Assembly (NCBI RefSeq): GCF_003367245.1
Contig: NZ_QRGR01000020.1
Span: 1-64,000, forward strand
Origin: Pontibacter diazotrophicus
GTDB taxonomy: Bacteria > Bacteroidota > Bacteroidia > Cytophagales > Hymenobacteraceae
Direction: 5' to 3'
Length of the DNA: 64,000 nucleotides
Under the pieces are notes generated by a model. It ran no database searches and was not told where the DNA came from. It was given only the letters and a program-made list of their open reading frames with translations. How positions within the stretch are numbered: position 1 is the first letter of the stretch; each line of letters opens with the position of its first letter. Position numbers and translations under genes: made by a program. Shown one piece after another: positions 7,849-16,012 of this stretch.

Positions 7849-8148
7849 ATGGAACGATTACCCAACATTCATCCGGGAGAAATACTGCGAGAAGAGTTTC
7901 TTGTTCCTCTAAGCATCACAGCATACAGACTTTCAAAGGACATTGGGATTCCTCAGACCAGAGTGTCTGAAATTTTGAAAGGAAACAGGCGAATTACAGC
8001 AGACACGGCTTTAAGATTAAGCTGCTACTTTGGAAACTCCCCTAAGTTCTGGCTTGGTTTGCAAGACGACTATGATTTGGAAGAAGAGAAGATAAATAAA
8101 CAGAAAGATTTAGAAGCAATTAAACGCTTTGAGAAAAACGCTGCCTAA
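7849..8148 (+). CDS. higA: HigA-type antitoxin, XRE-family HTH
   Basis: 99 aa from the ATG at 7849, one base after the higB stop. The N-terminal signature IHPGEILREEFL and the helix-turn-helix (AYRLSKDIGIPQTRVSEILKG, residues about 25-45, then ADTALRLSCYFGNSPKFWLGLQ) are typical of the HigA/VapI family. It neutralises HigB and should repress the operon through the palindrome at 7522-7556. The stop codon overlaps a GCCTAAC box at 8143-8149. Confidence 0.93.
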   Translation: MERLPNIHPGEILREEFLVPLSITAYRLSKDIGIPQTRVSEILKGNRRITADTALRLSCYFGNSPKFWLGLQDDYDLEEEKINKQKDLEAIKRFEKNAA

Positions 8149-8215
8149 CCCAATGCAGCTTTAACCCTTGCTGCGCTTCGGGCTTCCGCTGCACAAATCC
8201 CTTAACCGCTATATC
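8143..8215. other. degenerate attC-like flank downstream of higBA
   Basis: GCCTAAC overlaps the higA stop. It is followed by TGCAGC (8154-8159) and GCTGCA (8188-8193) around an apical segment GCGCTTCGGGCTTCCGC. This recalls the R'' box and hairpin of integron attC sites, but no matching GTTRRRY box closes it on the right, so the call is tentative. Confidence 0.3.
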
Positions 8216-8286
8216 TTTTGAATTTATACTTCCCGCTACCGCTAATCCAAAAGCCTTTCTTAAATTTGTAAAAACTACCCTGAGCT

Positions 8287-9456
8287 ATGGAAAATAGATA
8301 CCTACGCCGTGGCGTTTCTGCCTCTAAAGAGGATGTGCACAACGCCATCAAGAACATCGACAAAGGACTTTTCCCGAAAGCATTCTGCAAGATTATTCCC
8401 GATATACTCACCGGAGATCCGGAGTACTGCGCCATCATGCATGCCGACGGCGCGGGCACAAAGTCGTCGCTGGCCTACATGTACTGGAAGGAAACCGGCG
8501 ACCTGAGTGTGTGGAAAGGTATTGCCCAGGATGCTGTGGTTATGAACACCGACGACCTGCTGTGCGTGGGCGCTACTGATAACATCCTGCTGTCCTCTAC
8601 TATCGGAAGAAATAAAAACCTGATACCGGGGGAGGTGATAGCAGCCATCATTAACGGTACAGAAGAAGTGCTGCAAATGCTCCGCGACAATGGCGTGGGC
8701 ATCTACAGTACTGGCGGCGAGACAGCCGACGTAGGAGATTTGGTGCGCACCATCATCGTAGACAGCACCGTGACGGCCCGTATGCGCCGCGATGAGGTCA
8801 TCTCAAACGACAACATTCAACCCGGAGACGTAATCGTGGGCTTTGCTTCCTACGGGCAGGCGACTTACGAAGACGAGTACAACGGAGGCATGGGCAGCAA
8901 CGGCCTGACCTCTGCCCGGCACGATGTGTTCCATAAATACCTCTCTGCCTCTTACCCTGAAAGCTATGACCCGGAGCTGCCGGTAGATCTGGTGTACTCG
9001 GGCAACTATAGGTTAACAGACGTGAACAAAGAGACAGGCCTGGAAATGGGTAAACTGGTATTGTCGCCGACGCGCACCTATGCCCCTATTGTAATGGAGA
9101 TACTGAAGGAGCACCGCCAGCACATTCACGGCATGGTGCACTGCAGTGGTGGGGCGCAAACCAAGGTGCTGCATTTTACCGACAAAGTGCATATTGTGAA
9201 GGATAACCTGTTCCCGGTGCCGCCGCTGTTCCGCATTATACAGGAGCAGAGCCACACCGACTGGAAAGAGATGTACAAGGTCTTTAACATGGGCCACCGC
9301 CTGGAGATTTACCTGCCTGAGGCCCATGCGAAGGATTTGATAGATATTTCCAAAGCGTTTGGCGTGGAGGCAAAAATTATTGGCCGCGTAAAGAAAAGCG
9401 ACAGTAACGAACTGACCATCAAAAGCAAGTACGGCGAGTTCTACTATGAGGGGTAG
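8287..9456 (+). CDS. purM: phosphoribosylformylglycinamidine cyclo-ligase (AIR synthase)
   Basis: 389 aa. ATP-dependent closure of FGAM to aminoimidazole ribonucleotide in purine synthesis. Seen in the sequence: N-terminal RYLRRGVSASKEDVHNAI, the nucleotide-binding region HADGAGTKSSLAYMYW, the acidic QDAVVMNTDDLLCVGA, YSTGGETADVGDL and the AIRS C-terminal region with HCSGGAQTKVL. It is longer than the roughly 345-aa E. coli enzyme, as usual for the Bacteroidota form. TAAATTTG at 8261-8268 is a candidate -7 box. It is monocistronic, with a strong terminator downstream. Confidence 0.9.
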   Translation: MENRYLRRGVSASKEDVHNAIKNIDKGLFPKAFCKIIPDILTGDPEYCAIMHADGAGTKSSLAYMYWKETGDLSVWKGIAQDAVVMNTDDLLCVGATDNILLSSTIGRNKNLIPGEVIAAIINGTEEVLQMLRDNGVGIYSTGGETADVGDLVRTIIVDSTVTARMRRDEVISNDNIQPGDVIVGFASYGQATYEDEYNGGMGSNGLTSARHDVFHKYLSASYPESYDPELPVDLVYSGNYRLTDVNKETGLEMGKLVLSPTRTYAPIVMEILKEHRQHIHGMVHCSGGAQTKVLHFTDKVHIVKDNLFPVPPLFRIIQEQSHTDWKEMYKVFNMGHRLEIYLPEAHAKDLIDISKAFGVEAKIIGRVKKSDSNELTIKSKYGEFYYEG

Positions 9457-9484
9457 TTGCTCGGCTGATAAAGATTATGATTAT

Positions 9485-9525
9485 ATAAGAGCCACAGGTG
9501 TTTTGCCTGTGGCTCTTATGTTTTA
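9485..9525 (+). terminator. intrinsic terminator of purM
   Basis: A 14-bp perfect stem (9485-9498 with 9506-9519), 7-nt loop, followed by GTTTT. Confidence 0.85.
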
Positions 9526-9808
9526 AGCCCCATATTGCAAAATCAGGCTTTGAGGCTGCTGCTGTGGGTACTGTATCCTTTACAGCTAACAGTGCACCTA
9601 CTACATGTTACAAAAGGGTTAATAATTACCTCTTATGTGAGGTTTCTTTTCTTTATATTGAATATATAGGCCGCGTATATGATTCTGCTTCCTGGATGAA
9701 CAAACATTTACTCCCACCATTCTGGAGCACGCCGATAAGGCAGCTACTCTTTGTGTTCCTTTTACAAAGGCCTTTTTGTGATGTTGTGGTAGAAATAAGG
9801 AATAAGCT
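9526..9808. other. intergenic region, no supported feature
   Basis: About 280 bases before the barrel gene. An open frame at 9498-9812 overlaps the purM terminator and has no domain or compositional support. No clear promoter was found. Confidence 0.4.
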
Positions 9809-10498
9809 ATGAAGATATTATTATTAAATTTCCTGATGCTGCTGTCTTTAAAAGCCATAGCACAGCATCCAGATTCCGCTGTATCTGATAGGGATAGATT
9901 TTATGTTGGTGTCAGTTTTAGTACTGTCTCACACCACATCTACTATAAAAACCCCAAGGGCGCTAAGGATGTCACGTCAGGTTATTTTGCCCCGCTTGCA
10001 ATCAACTTCGGTTATCAGCTGGATGAGCGGGCAAGCATACAGGTAGGGCTTGCTTACGGGGGCAGCTCAGACCATACCAACTGGTCGCCGGGTTCCCCAG
10101 ACACACTGATGTACGATTCCTACTCCAGCACACATGTTTTGGCTGTGCCCGTTACCATGCGATACGTGTTGTTCAAAGTTTTCAGACGGTTTCAACTATA
10201 TGGCACGGGTACGATGATGCCTGCCTTCGGCACCACCAAGTTCAAAAGGATAGAGACACGGCAGGATGACATCTCCACTGTACTGGATGTAAGAGACACT
10301 GGTATGAATACCTTTGTTACTGCTGGCTTTGGCTTAAACTATAAGATAAGCAAGCGCTTCAGTGGGCTTATAGAATATCATGCCTTCAAATATAACCTGA
10401 CAGGAAACAATTCATTTCACTATGATTGGGACCAGCGCTTAACTGGGTTTGACCGCATTTTTAAATCTATAGGAGTCGGGTTTAATTATAATCTCTAA
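9809..10498 (+). CDS. outer-membrane beta-barrel protein, paralog of the gene at 58365
   Basis: 229 aa with a signal peptide (MKILLLNFLMLLSLKAIAQ) and a barrel-like mature chain. It aligns along its whole length with the protein at 58365-59060: shared blocks HIYYK, SGYF.P, DERASIQV/SERASVQV, PVFGTTK or PAFGTTK, YKIS.RF.G, and NLTGGNS/NLTGNNS followed by HYDW. Both end with GV.F/NY. A decayed third copy lies just downstream at 10561-10642. This is a small lineage-specific OM family of unknown role. Confidence 0.75.
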   Translation: MKILLLNFLMLLSLKAIAQHPDSAVSDRDRFYVGVSFSTVSHHIYYKNPKGAKDVTSGYFAPLAINFGYQLDERASIQVGLAYGGSSDHTNWSPGSPDTLMYDSYSSTHVLAVPVTMRYVLFKVFRRFQLYGTGTMMPAFGTTKFKRIETRQDDISTVLDVRDTGMNTFVTAGFGLNYKISKRFSGLIEYHAFKYNLTGNNSFHYDWDQRLTGFDRIFKSIGVGFNYNL

Positions 10499-10560
10499 AT
10501 AGTTGAGCGGCCGTTTAAAGAAAGGTATTGGAGGAGATAGCATCTAATATCATCATAAAA

Positions 10561-10642
10561 GATATTCTAGGAGCCGCAGTTACAGAATCAGCAACCAATT
10601 TACAGGTCCTTGGCACTTGGCGTCAACTATAGACTGAGGTAG
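10561..10642 (+). pseudogene. remnant of a third copy of the barrel family
   Basis: Bases 10581-10607 translate to YRISNQFTG, matching YKISNRFTG of the protein at 58365. After a deletion of about 34 codons with a frame change, ATTTACAGG-TCC then reads into SLALGVNYRLR and a TAG at 10640. The run at 10613-10632 is identical over 20 nt to 59022-59041. The remnant therefore resembles the distant copy more than the intact neighbour at 9809. It is internally deleted and frameshifted, so not functional. Confidence 0.75.
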
Positions 10643-10699
10643 TCTTTTCTGGCACAAAACTTGGTTTAGCAGAAGTATGAGCTAAAACCTATGCTTCCG

Positions 10700-11449
10700 A
10701 TGAAAAAGCTTCTACTTCCGTTCCTGCTTGTGCTGCTGGCGTTGCCGGTCATATCACAGGCTTCTGTTCTTACCTTCAGTGCCGAAAGAGGCGAGGTATT
10801 CTATATCAAGCTGAACGGTAAGACGATTAACCACAGGGCGTCGAATTATGTACGCATCAATCACCTGCAGCCGGGCAGGCACCTGGTGGAGGTTAGCGTT
10901 AGGAGCCGGCGTGGTGTATACCAGATGGGGCAGCGCGTGCTTGTGCCTAATGGGGTGGAAGCCAACTACGGTGTGCGTACCAGAGGCAGGAGGGCATATC
11001 TGCACCTAATCAGAGAGATTAGAGTAGTGCCACCACCTGTAGTCGTTACACCTGCTCCGCCCTTGCCACGTTATGATGACCGCTATGAGGATTACGGACG
11101 CGACAACCGGCGTGAACCTCAATTACCCCGTTATGACGAAGAAAGCAACAACTGCCGCAACCTGCTGACGGCACAGGAACTGGACCGGGTAATACAGGCC
11201 ATGAACAGCCGGGAGTTCGACAATACCAAACTGGCCATAGCCCGGGAGGCAGTTCGTAGCGGCAGTATCATGGCAGAAGACCTGAGGCGCCTGCTACAGC
11301 AATTCGAGTATGAGTCCAACCAAGTGGATTTCGCCAAGTTTGCCTACGACTACCTCTGCGACCGAGATCACTTTTATTACGTCTACGATGTGTTCCGCTT
11401 CGACAGCAACGTGGAGGAGCTAGAGCGCTACAGCAACAGCCGTAGGTAG
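10700..11449 (+). CDS. secreted DUF4476-domain protein
   Basis: 249 aa from the ATG at 10700 (an ATG three codons earlier at 10691 is possible). Signal peptide MKKLLLPFLLVLLALPVISQA. An N-terminal beta domain (about 25-105) resembles PEGA-like surface modules (FYIKLNGKTINH, LQPGRHLVEV). A Pro/Tyr/Asp/Arg-rich linker spans about 110-150. The C-terminal DUF4476 domain (about 150-245) has the typical MNSREFDNTKLAIAREAV and VDFAKFAYDYLCD segments. DUF4476 is common in Bacteroidota secreted proteins and has no known activity. Confidence 0.85.
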   Translation: MKKLLLPFLLVLLALPVISQASVLTFSAERGEVFYIKLNGKTINHRASNYVRINHLQPGRHLVEVSVRSRRGVYQMGQRVLVPNGVEANYGVRTRGRRAYLHLIREIRVVPPPVVVTPAPPLPRYDDRYEDYGRDNRREPQLPRYDEESNNCRNLLTAQELDRVIQAMNSREFDNTKLAIAREAVRSGSIMAEDLRRLLQQFEYESNQVDFAKFAYDYLCDRDHFYYVYDVFRFDSNVEELERYSNSRR

Positions 11450-11454
11450 TTTAG

Positions 11455-11672
11455 GAGTTAGAAAGTTGTTTTAAGTTAGAGAGTTAGAAGGTTAAAAAGT
11501 TAGAAAGTTTATATGAATTGATAGAGGTAGCTCTCATAGCATGTTGATAATCATGCTATGAATAAAGGAGTTAAAAGTTGAAAGCCGCTCTCAGACGCAA
11601 TGTCCGGAAGCGGCTTCTCACTTTTCAACTTTCTAAATCTTTAACTTTCTAACTCAGAACAACTCTCTAACT
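11455..11672. repeat. inverted word-repeat element, family A (GTTAGAAAGTTA), locus 1
   Basis: Left tract 11455-11510: seven or so degenerate copies of GTTAGAAA/GTTAAAA. Right tract 11619-11672: the reverse-complement words (ACTTTCTAA, AACTCTCTAA), ending on the stop codon of the next minus-strand gene. Inside are a 9-bp hairpin CATAGCATG/CATGCTATG (11535-11560) and a terminator-like hairpin AAGCCGCT/AGCGGCTT (11582-11616). Confidence 0.75.
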
Positions 11673-12172
11673 TATCTCAGTCTGTCTACAGACCGTACCA
11701 AATCTTCATCACGTTTAATGAAGCGGTTTGACAGGGCATTAAACAGCAGTCCGAACACGGGCATATAAAATCCGGCATGATAAGAGCCATTGCCATCAGC
11801 CTCTACCATTTCCGAGCCAACATACGTGGCATAATAGAAGGTGGTGCCCAGCAGTGCAGCCATCACAAGTGTGTTCAGCAAGCCTAGTTTCATCTGGTTC
11901 AGGCGGCTCCTGTACTGGAAAATCTCATAAGCTGCAATCACTGCCGCTGCAATAGCCAGTAAGCCAATGCCAATGGTGCCGCGCTCTGGAAGTGTTCCTG
12001 CCCCGGTAGGGTCGCCCTCCTCATTCAGGATAACTGACTTCAGGTTCCAGGCAGTAAGCACGACAGTTTCTCCTGTAACGGCATCTGTTTTGGACCAAAG
12101 CGGCAGAAACAACATCGAGACCATTGCTACGATGAGCAGGAACAGAAATACGGTTTGGATTCTTTGTATCAT
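11672..12172 (-). CDS. DUF4293 membrane protein
   Basis: 166 aa from the ATG at 12172 (MIQRIQTVFLFLLIVAMVS); upstream extension is not family-like. Four membrane helices: about 5-25, 64-83, 93-112 and 131-150. The C-terminal NRFIKRDEDLVRSVDRLR is the hallmark of DUF4293, a Bacteroidota family often near rho or truA genes. Function unknown. The minus-strand promoter is at 12202-12230. Confidence 0.85.
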   Translation of the reverse strand: MIQRIQTVFLFLLIVAMVSMLFLPLWSKTDAVTGETVVLTAWNLKSVILNEEGDPTGAGTLPERGTIGIGLLAIAAAVIAAYEIFQYRSRLNQMKLGLLNTLVMAALLGTTFYYATYVGSEMVEADGNGSYHAGFYMPVFGLLFNALSNRFIKRDEDLVRSVDRLR

Positions 12173-12201
12173 AAAATGTTTGTTTAACTCATAAAGAGAT
12201 G

Positions 12202-12230
12202 CAAAATTAGACAAAGACCTGTAAAACAAA
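12202..12230 (-). promoter_or_regulatory. promoter of the DUF4293 gene
   Basis: Minus strand: TTTG (12227-12230), 17-nt spacer, TAATTTTG (12202-12209), about 30 nt before the ATG. This is within the TTG-N17-23-TAnnTTTG range. Confidence 0.65.
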
Positions 12231-12347
12231 AATTAGATGCGCAAAGCTCATGCTGTTAAGCTACCAGTGCACCTGATGACAAAGTGTGGCGGCAGCCTCG
12301 GAAATATACTTGCGGAGACAAAACCGCGTCCGCGGAAAGCGCTACAG

Positions 12348-12363
12348 CATTTCACGTGAAACG
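12348..12363. other. parS-like centromere site
   Basis: CATTTCACGTGAAACG contains the 12-bp palindrome TTTCACGTGAAA and matches 13 of 16 positions of the canonical ParB-binding site TGTTTCACGTGAAACA. It lies in the non-coding region between the divergent DUF4293 and truA genes. No parA or parB is in the window. Confidence 0.6.
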
Positions 12364-12496
12364 CAGAGAGAGTATAATATAAAGCTATACAAGAGACTTC
12401 GTAGCGTGCGCAGCTCCTGCGAGCGTCTGCTGGCTGGCAAAACACGCACAGGTTTGGGAGGCGCTGTGAGGTTATGCGAGAGCCCCCGGAATTTCA

Positions 12497-12504
12497 TACC
12501 TTTG
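12497..12504 (+). promoter_or_regulatory. -7 box TACCTTTG directly before truA
   Basis: It is a perfect TAnnTTTG match whose last base lies 4 nt from the ATG at 12509. If used, transcription would begin at or very near the start codon, implying a leaderless truA mRNA. No good -33 box is visible. Confidence 0.5.
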
Positions 12505-12508
12505 CCCC

Positions 12509-13252
12509 ATGCGTTATTTTTTAGAGATAGCCTACGATGGCACCCGGTTTCACGGATGGCAGGTGCAGCCTAATGCGCTGTCGGTGCAGGAGGTGCTGGA
12601 CAGTTGCCTGAGCAAAGTGCTGCGGCAGCAAATCAGTTCCACCGGCAGCGGCCGCACCGACACAGGGGTGCATGCCAGCCAGCAGTTCGTTCATTTCGAT
12701 GTGGAGGAGGAGCTGGATACACAGCAGTCGGTTTACCGCTTTAACCGTTTGCTGCCGGACGATGTGGTGGCAAAGCAGCTGTACCTGGTGCCGGACGATG
12801 CCCATGCCCGCTTCGACGCTTTTGCCCGTACCTATCACTATCATATTAGCCTCACAAGAAATCCTTTCAAGCGCTTTTATGCCTACCACCACAGCCGCCC
12901 GCTAAACGTGGAGAAAATGAATGAGGCTGCTGCTATACTTTTGAAGTATGAAGATTTTACCACCTTCAGCAAAGTAAAAGGCGACACCAAACATTATCGC
13001 TGTGACATGTATGAGGCCGTATGGCGGCAGCAAGGGGAGGAACTGGTATTCACCATTCGCGCCAACCGCTTTCTGCGCGGCATGGTGCGCCTCATTGTCG
13101 GCACACTGGTGGATGTAGGACGTGGTAAGCTGACGGTGGCGCAGTTTGAGCAGGTAATAGCAAGCCAGGACCGCCGGCAGTCCAGCGGAGCAGCGCCGGC
13201 AGAGGGCCTGTACCTGGCAAAAGTAGAGTACCCGGAGGGGTTGCTTCAGTAA
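12509..13252 (+). CDS. truA: tRNA pseudouridine(38-40) synthase
   Basis: 247 aa. Converts U38-U40 in the anticodon arm to pseudouridine. Catalytic Asp51 sits in SGRTDTGVHA; other TruA marks are AYDGTRFHGWQVQ at the N-terminus, YHYHI near 108 and RFLRGMVRLIVGTL near 184. Length and order match the family. It is followed by a family C word-repeat region. Confidence 0.96.
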   Translation: MRYFLEIAYDGTRFHGWQVQPNALSVQEVLDSCLSKVLRQQISSTGSGRTDTGVHASQQFVHFDVEEELDTQQSVYRFNRLLPDDVVAKQLYLVPDDAHARFDAFARTYHYHISLTRNPFKRFYAYHHSRPLNVEKMNEAAAILLKYEDFTTFSKVKGDTKHYRCDMYEAVWRQQGEELVFTIRANRFLRGMVRLIVGTLVDVGRGKLTVAQFEQVIASQDRRQSSGAAPAEGLYLAKVEYPEGLLQ

Positions 13253-13260
13253 GTTGTCTG

Positions 13261-13545
13261 AATCAGGATTTGCAGGATTTGTAGGATGAACAGGATGTAC
13301 GATAACTGACCTTTGGAATTAAACCTGATAATTGTTCTTATCTAATTATAGCCATCCTGCTAATTCTTTTCATCCTGTAAATCCTGATGCAGACAATTTG
13401 CTGTAGCTGCGGGATCTTGAAGCTATCAGGTATAACGAAAAGAAAATCCTGTCACTGCATCAACTATCTGGGTATACAGCGGTACCATTTGAATGCGTAT
13501 TGCGTAAATCCTCTACATCATACAAATCCTGAGAATCCTGATCCA
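13261..13545. repeat. inverted word-repeat element, family C (CAGGATTTGTAGGAT)
   Basis: After the truA stop, 13261-13297 repeats AGGATTTG/AGGATGAAC-like words. The reverse complement (CATCCTG, AATCCTGAT) fills 13352-13390, and a third tract (ACAAATCCTGAGAATCCTGA) lies at 13520-13541. The 379-nt gap from truA to the ABC gene holds no supported gene. Confidence 0.65.
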
Positions 13546-13631
13546 AAACCATTAACTTTACAAACGGTTAGAAGAAGGCATGGCTTCGGTTGCGCCATCT
13601 CATCCATAACCTGTAGCGACTTTTTATTACT

Positions 13632-15401
13632 TTGGAAGATAAATCTAAAAACAGTGGTATAGTATTAGACTCTGATGTGCTGAAGCGGCTTTTCACGTTT
13701 GTGTCGCCTTATATGAGGACCTTTTACTTTATCATTTTCTTAACCCTTGCCTCCGCTATTCTGGCAGCATTACGCCCTTTCCTGATTCAGTATACCGTAG
13801 ACAACGAGATTCTGAACAACGACTGGGAAGGTCTGAACCGCATGTTCGTGATACTGGGCGTGCTGTTAGTGGTGCATGCCATTGTGCAGTACCTGCATAC
13901 CTATTTTGCCGGCTGGTTAGGGCAGAATGTGGTGCGCGATATTCGCATCAAGCTCTACCGCCACATCCTGGACCTGCGTCTGAAATTCTTCGACAGAACC
14001 CCGATTGGTACCCTTGTGACACGCAACGTGTCGGATGTGGAGACGCTATCGGACGTGTTCAGTGAGGGCCTGGCGGCGATGATTGGTGATATCCTGCAGC
14101 TGGTGTTCATCGTGGGCTTTATGTTTTACATTGACTGGGAACTGACGCTGGTGAGCCTCTCTACGTTCCCGATCATGATCATCAGCACCTATATCTTTAA
14201 AGAAAAGATAAAAGGCACCTTTCAGGAGGTGCGCACGGCGGTGGCGAAGCTGAACTCTTTTGTGCAGGAGCATATCACCGGCATGAGCATCGTGCAGATC
14301 TTCAATAACGAAGATCGCGAGATGGAGAAGTTCAAAGCCATCAACAAAGAGCATACCCGCGCCAACATCCGTTCCGTGCTGTACTACTCTATCTACTTTC
14401 CGGTGGCGGAAATTATCGGGGCGGCCGGTCTGGGGCTGCTGGTGTGGTATGGTGCCCACGGTGTAATTGAAGACGAAACTTCGCTTGGTACGCTGATGGC
14501 CTTTATCCTCTACATCCAGATGTTCTTCCGCCCGATCCGGATGATTGCCGACCGCTTTAACACGCTGCAGTTAGGTGTGGTGAGTACAGAGCGCCTCATG
14601 CGCCTGCTCGATAGCAAAGAGATGATTCCTGACAACGGGAGCTATGCACCAGACAAGATACGCGGGAATGTAAGTTTTCAAAACGTGTGGTTTGCCTACA
14701 AAGAGGAAGACTGGGTGCTGCGCGACTTGTCTTTTGAGGTGAAAGCCGGGCAGACAGTGGCTTTTGTAGGCGCCACTGGTGCAGGTAAAACCTCTGTGAT
14801 CAACCTGCTGAATCGCTTCTACGAAATCAACAAAGGAAACATTATCATAGATGGCCACGACCTGCAGGAGTATGACCTGAGTGTGTTGCGCCACCACATT
14901 GGTGTGGTGCTGCAGGATGTGTTCCTGTTCTCCGGCACAATCGCCGATAATATTACCTTAGGTAACAAATCCATTACCGAAGAGCAGATCTGGGAAGCCG
15001 CTGATTTGGTAGGCGCGCGTAAGTTTATAGAGCGCCTGCCCGGTGGGCTGGACTACCAGGTAATGGAGCGTGGAGCCACTTTATCAGTGGGGCAGCGCCA
15101 GCTGATTTCGTTTGTGCGTGCTATGGTGTATAGCCCGGAGGTTATTATCCTGGACGAAGCTACCTCCAGCGTAGACTCTGAAACAGAAGAACTCATACAG
15201 TACGCCATCGACCAGCTGATGCACGGCCGTACCTCCATTGTAATCGCGCACCGCCTGTCTACTATTCAGAAAGCAGATAAGATTATTGTGCTGGATAAGG
15301 GCGAACTGAAAGAGATGGGCACGCACGAAGAGCTGTTGGAACTGAACGGCTACTACGCCCAACTACACAAGATGCAGTACAAGAACATGATTGACTTATG
15401 A
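13632..15401 (+). CDS. ABC exporter, fused permease-ATPase (MsbA/MDR-like)
   Basis: 589 aa half-transporter working as a dimer in the inner membrane. The six-helix ABC_membrane domain covers about 20-320. The ATPase has Walker A GATGAGKTS (from 380), Q-loop VLQDVFLFS, signature LSVGQRQ (from 484), Walker B VIILDEATSSVD and H-loop IAHRLST. The start is TTG at 13632: an in-frame TAG at 13614 leaves no ATG or GTG before the conserved N-terminus. The signature has V where most exporters have G (LSGGQ). Substrate unknown; a lipid or drug is typical. It overlaps the next gene by 4 nt. Confidence 0.9.
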   Translation: MEDKSKNSGIVLDSDVLKRLFTFVSPYMRTFYFIIFLTLASAILAALRPFLIQYTVDNEILNNDWEGLNRMFVILGVLLVVHAIVQYLHTYFAGWLGQNVVRDIRIKLYRHILDLRLKFFDRTPIGTLVTRNVSDVETLSDVFSEGLAAMIGDILQLVFIVGFMFYIDWELTLVSLSTFPIMIISTYIFKEKIKGTFQEVRTAVAKLNSFVQEHITGMSIVQIFNNEDREMEKFKAINKEHTRANIRSVLYYSIYFPVAEIIGAAGLGLLVWYGAHGVIEDETSLGTLMAFILYIQMFFRPIRMIADRFNTLQLGVVSTERLMRLLDSKEMIPDNGSYAPDKIRGNVSFQNVWFAYKEEDWVLRDLSFEVKAGQTVAFVGATGAGKTSVINLLNRFYEINKGNIIIDGHDLQEYDLSVLRHHIGVVLQDVFLFSGTIADNITLGNKSITEEQIWEAADLVGARKFIERLPGGLDYQVMERGATLSVGQRQLISFVRAMVYSPEVIILDEATSSVDSETEELIQYAIDQLMHGRTSIVIAHRLSTIQKADKIIVLDKGELKEMGTHEELLELNGYYAQLHKMQYKNMIDL

Positions 15402-15919
15402 AAACATTCTTCTATGTAATGGCCGGTGTCGCCATTGTTTTGCTGGTGCTATACACATACATAGGCGGTTTTACGGCTCCAGATGTTTCTGTTATTACCT
15501 CCGAAACGAAGTATGTGGCAGGCCAGCCCTATGAAGGCACTATAAAGGACGAGGCTTTGAGCAAAACTTTCCAGCGGGCAGCCGAAGTGCTGGACAACAA
15601 CGAGTTGGAGGGCATGCTGGGAAATATCTACTACAACGACCCGGATAAAAGCGGGGACAGCTTAAGAGCCTTTGTTGGTATTATTGTGCCAGACACAAAT
15701 AACATAACCCTGCCTGCAGGGTATGAGCTGCGTACTGTGCCGGGCGGCAGGCAGGTAGTCCGTGCCGAAGTAAATGCTACGATAGCGGTGGCTCCTGATA
15801 AGCTTTATGCTGCTGTTTTTGACTATGCCCAGGAAGAGAACCTGCAACTGGAGGATTTCTATGTGGAATGGTTCCCGGAAGATGACAGGGGAGTGGTAGA
15901 GGTGCCGGTGAGGCAGTAA
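15398..15919 (+). CDS. membrane-anchored GyrI-like/SRPBCC-type protein
   Basis: 173 aa. One N-terminal helix (residues 4-23) anchors a domain with the pattern of the GyrI-like small-molecule-binding fold (LRAFVGIIVPD; YAAVFDYAQEENLQLEDFYVEWFP). It starts in the 4-nt overlap (ATGA) with the ABC exporter stop, so the two are translationally coupled and probably work together. A ligand-sensing role is inference. Confidence 0.6.
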   Translation: MKTFFYVMAGVAIVLLVLYTYIGGFTAPDVSVITSETKYVAGQPYEGTIKDEALSKTFQRAAEVLDNNELEGMLGNIYYNDPDKSGDSLRAFVGIIVPDTNNITLPAGYELRTVPGGRQVVRAEVNATIAVAPDKLYAAVFDYAQEENLQLEDFYVEWFPEDDRGVVEVPVRQ

Positions 15920-15949
15920 TATTTGAGCTCGCCAATAAAGGAAAAAGTA

Positions 15950-15957
15950 TATCTTTG
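15950..15957 (+). promoter_or_regulatory. -7 box TATCTTTG of the tetR gene
   Basis: Perfect TAnnTTTG match 55 nt before the TTG start. TTTG at 15922-15925 lies 24 nt upstream, slightly long for a -33 box. Confidence 0.5.
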
Positions 15958-16012
15958 AGGGAAGGAGTAGTCATGCGGCTATTACGTCCGGCAATAACAG
16001 CAACAAGACACT

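Noticed and set aside
9498..9812. 104-codon frame after purM
   Set aside because: Starts inside the purM terminator and shows no recognisable features.
13387..13662. 91-codon frame before the ABC exporter
   Set aside because: It crosses family C repeats and overlaps the exporter start; no coding signature.
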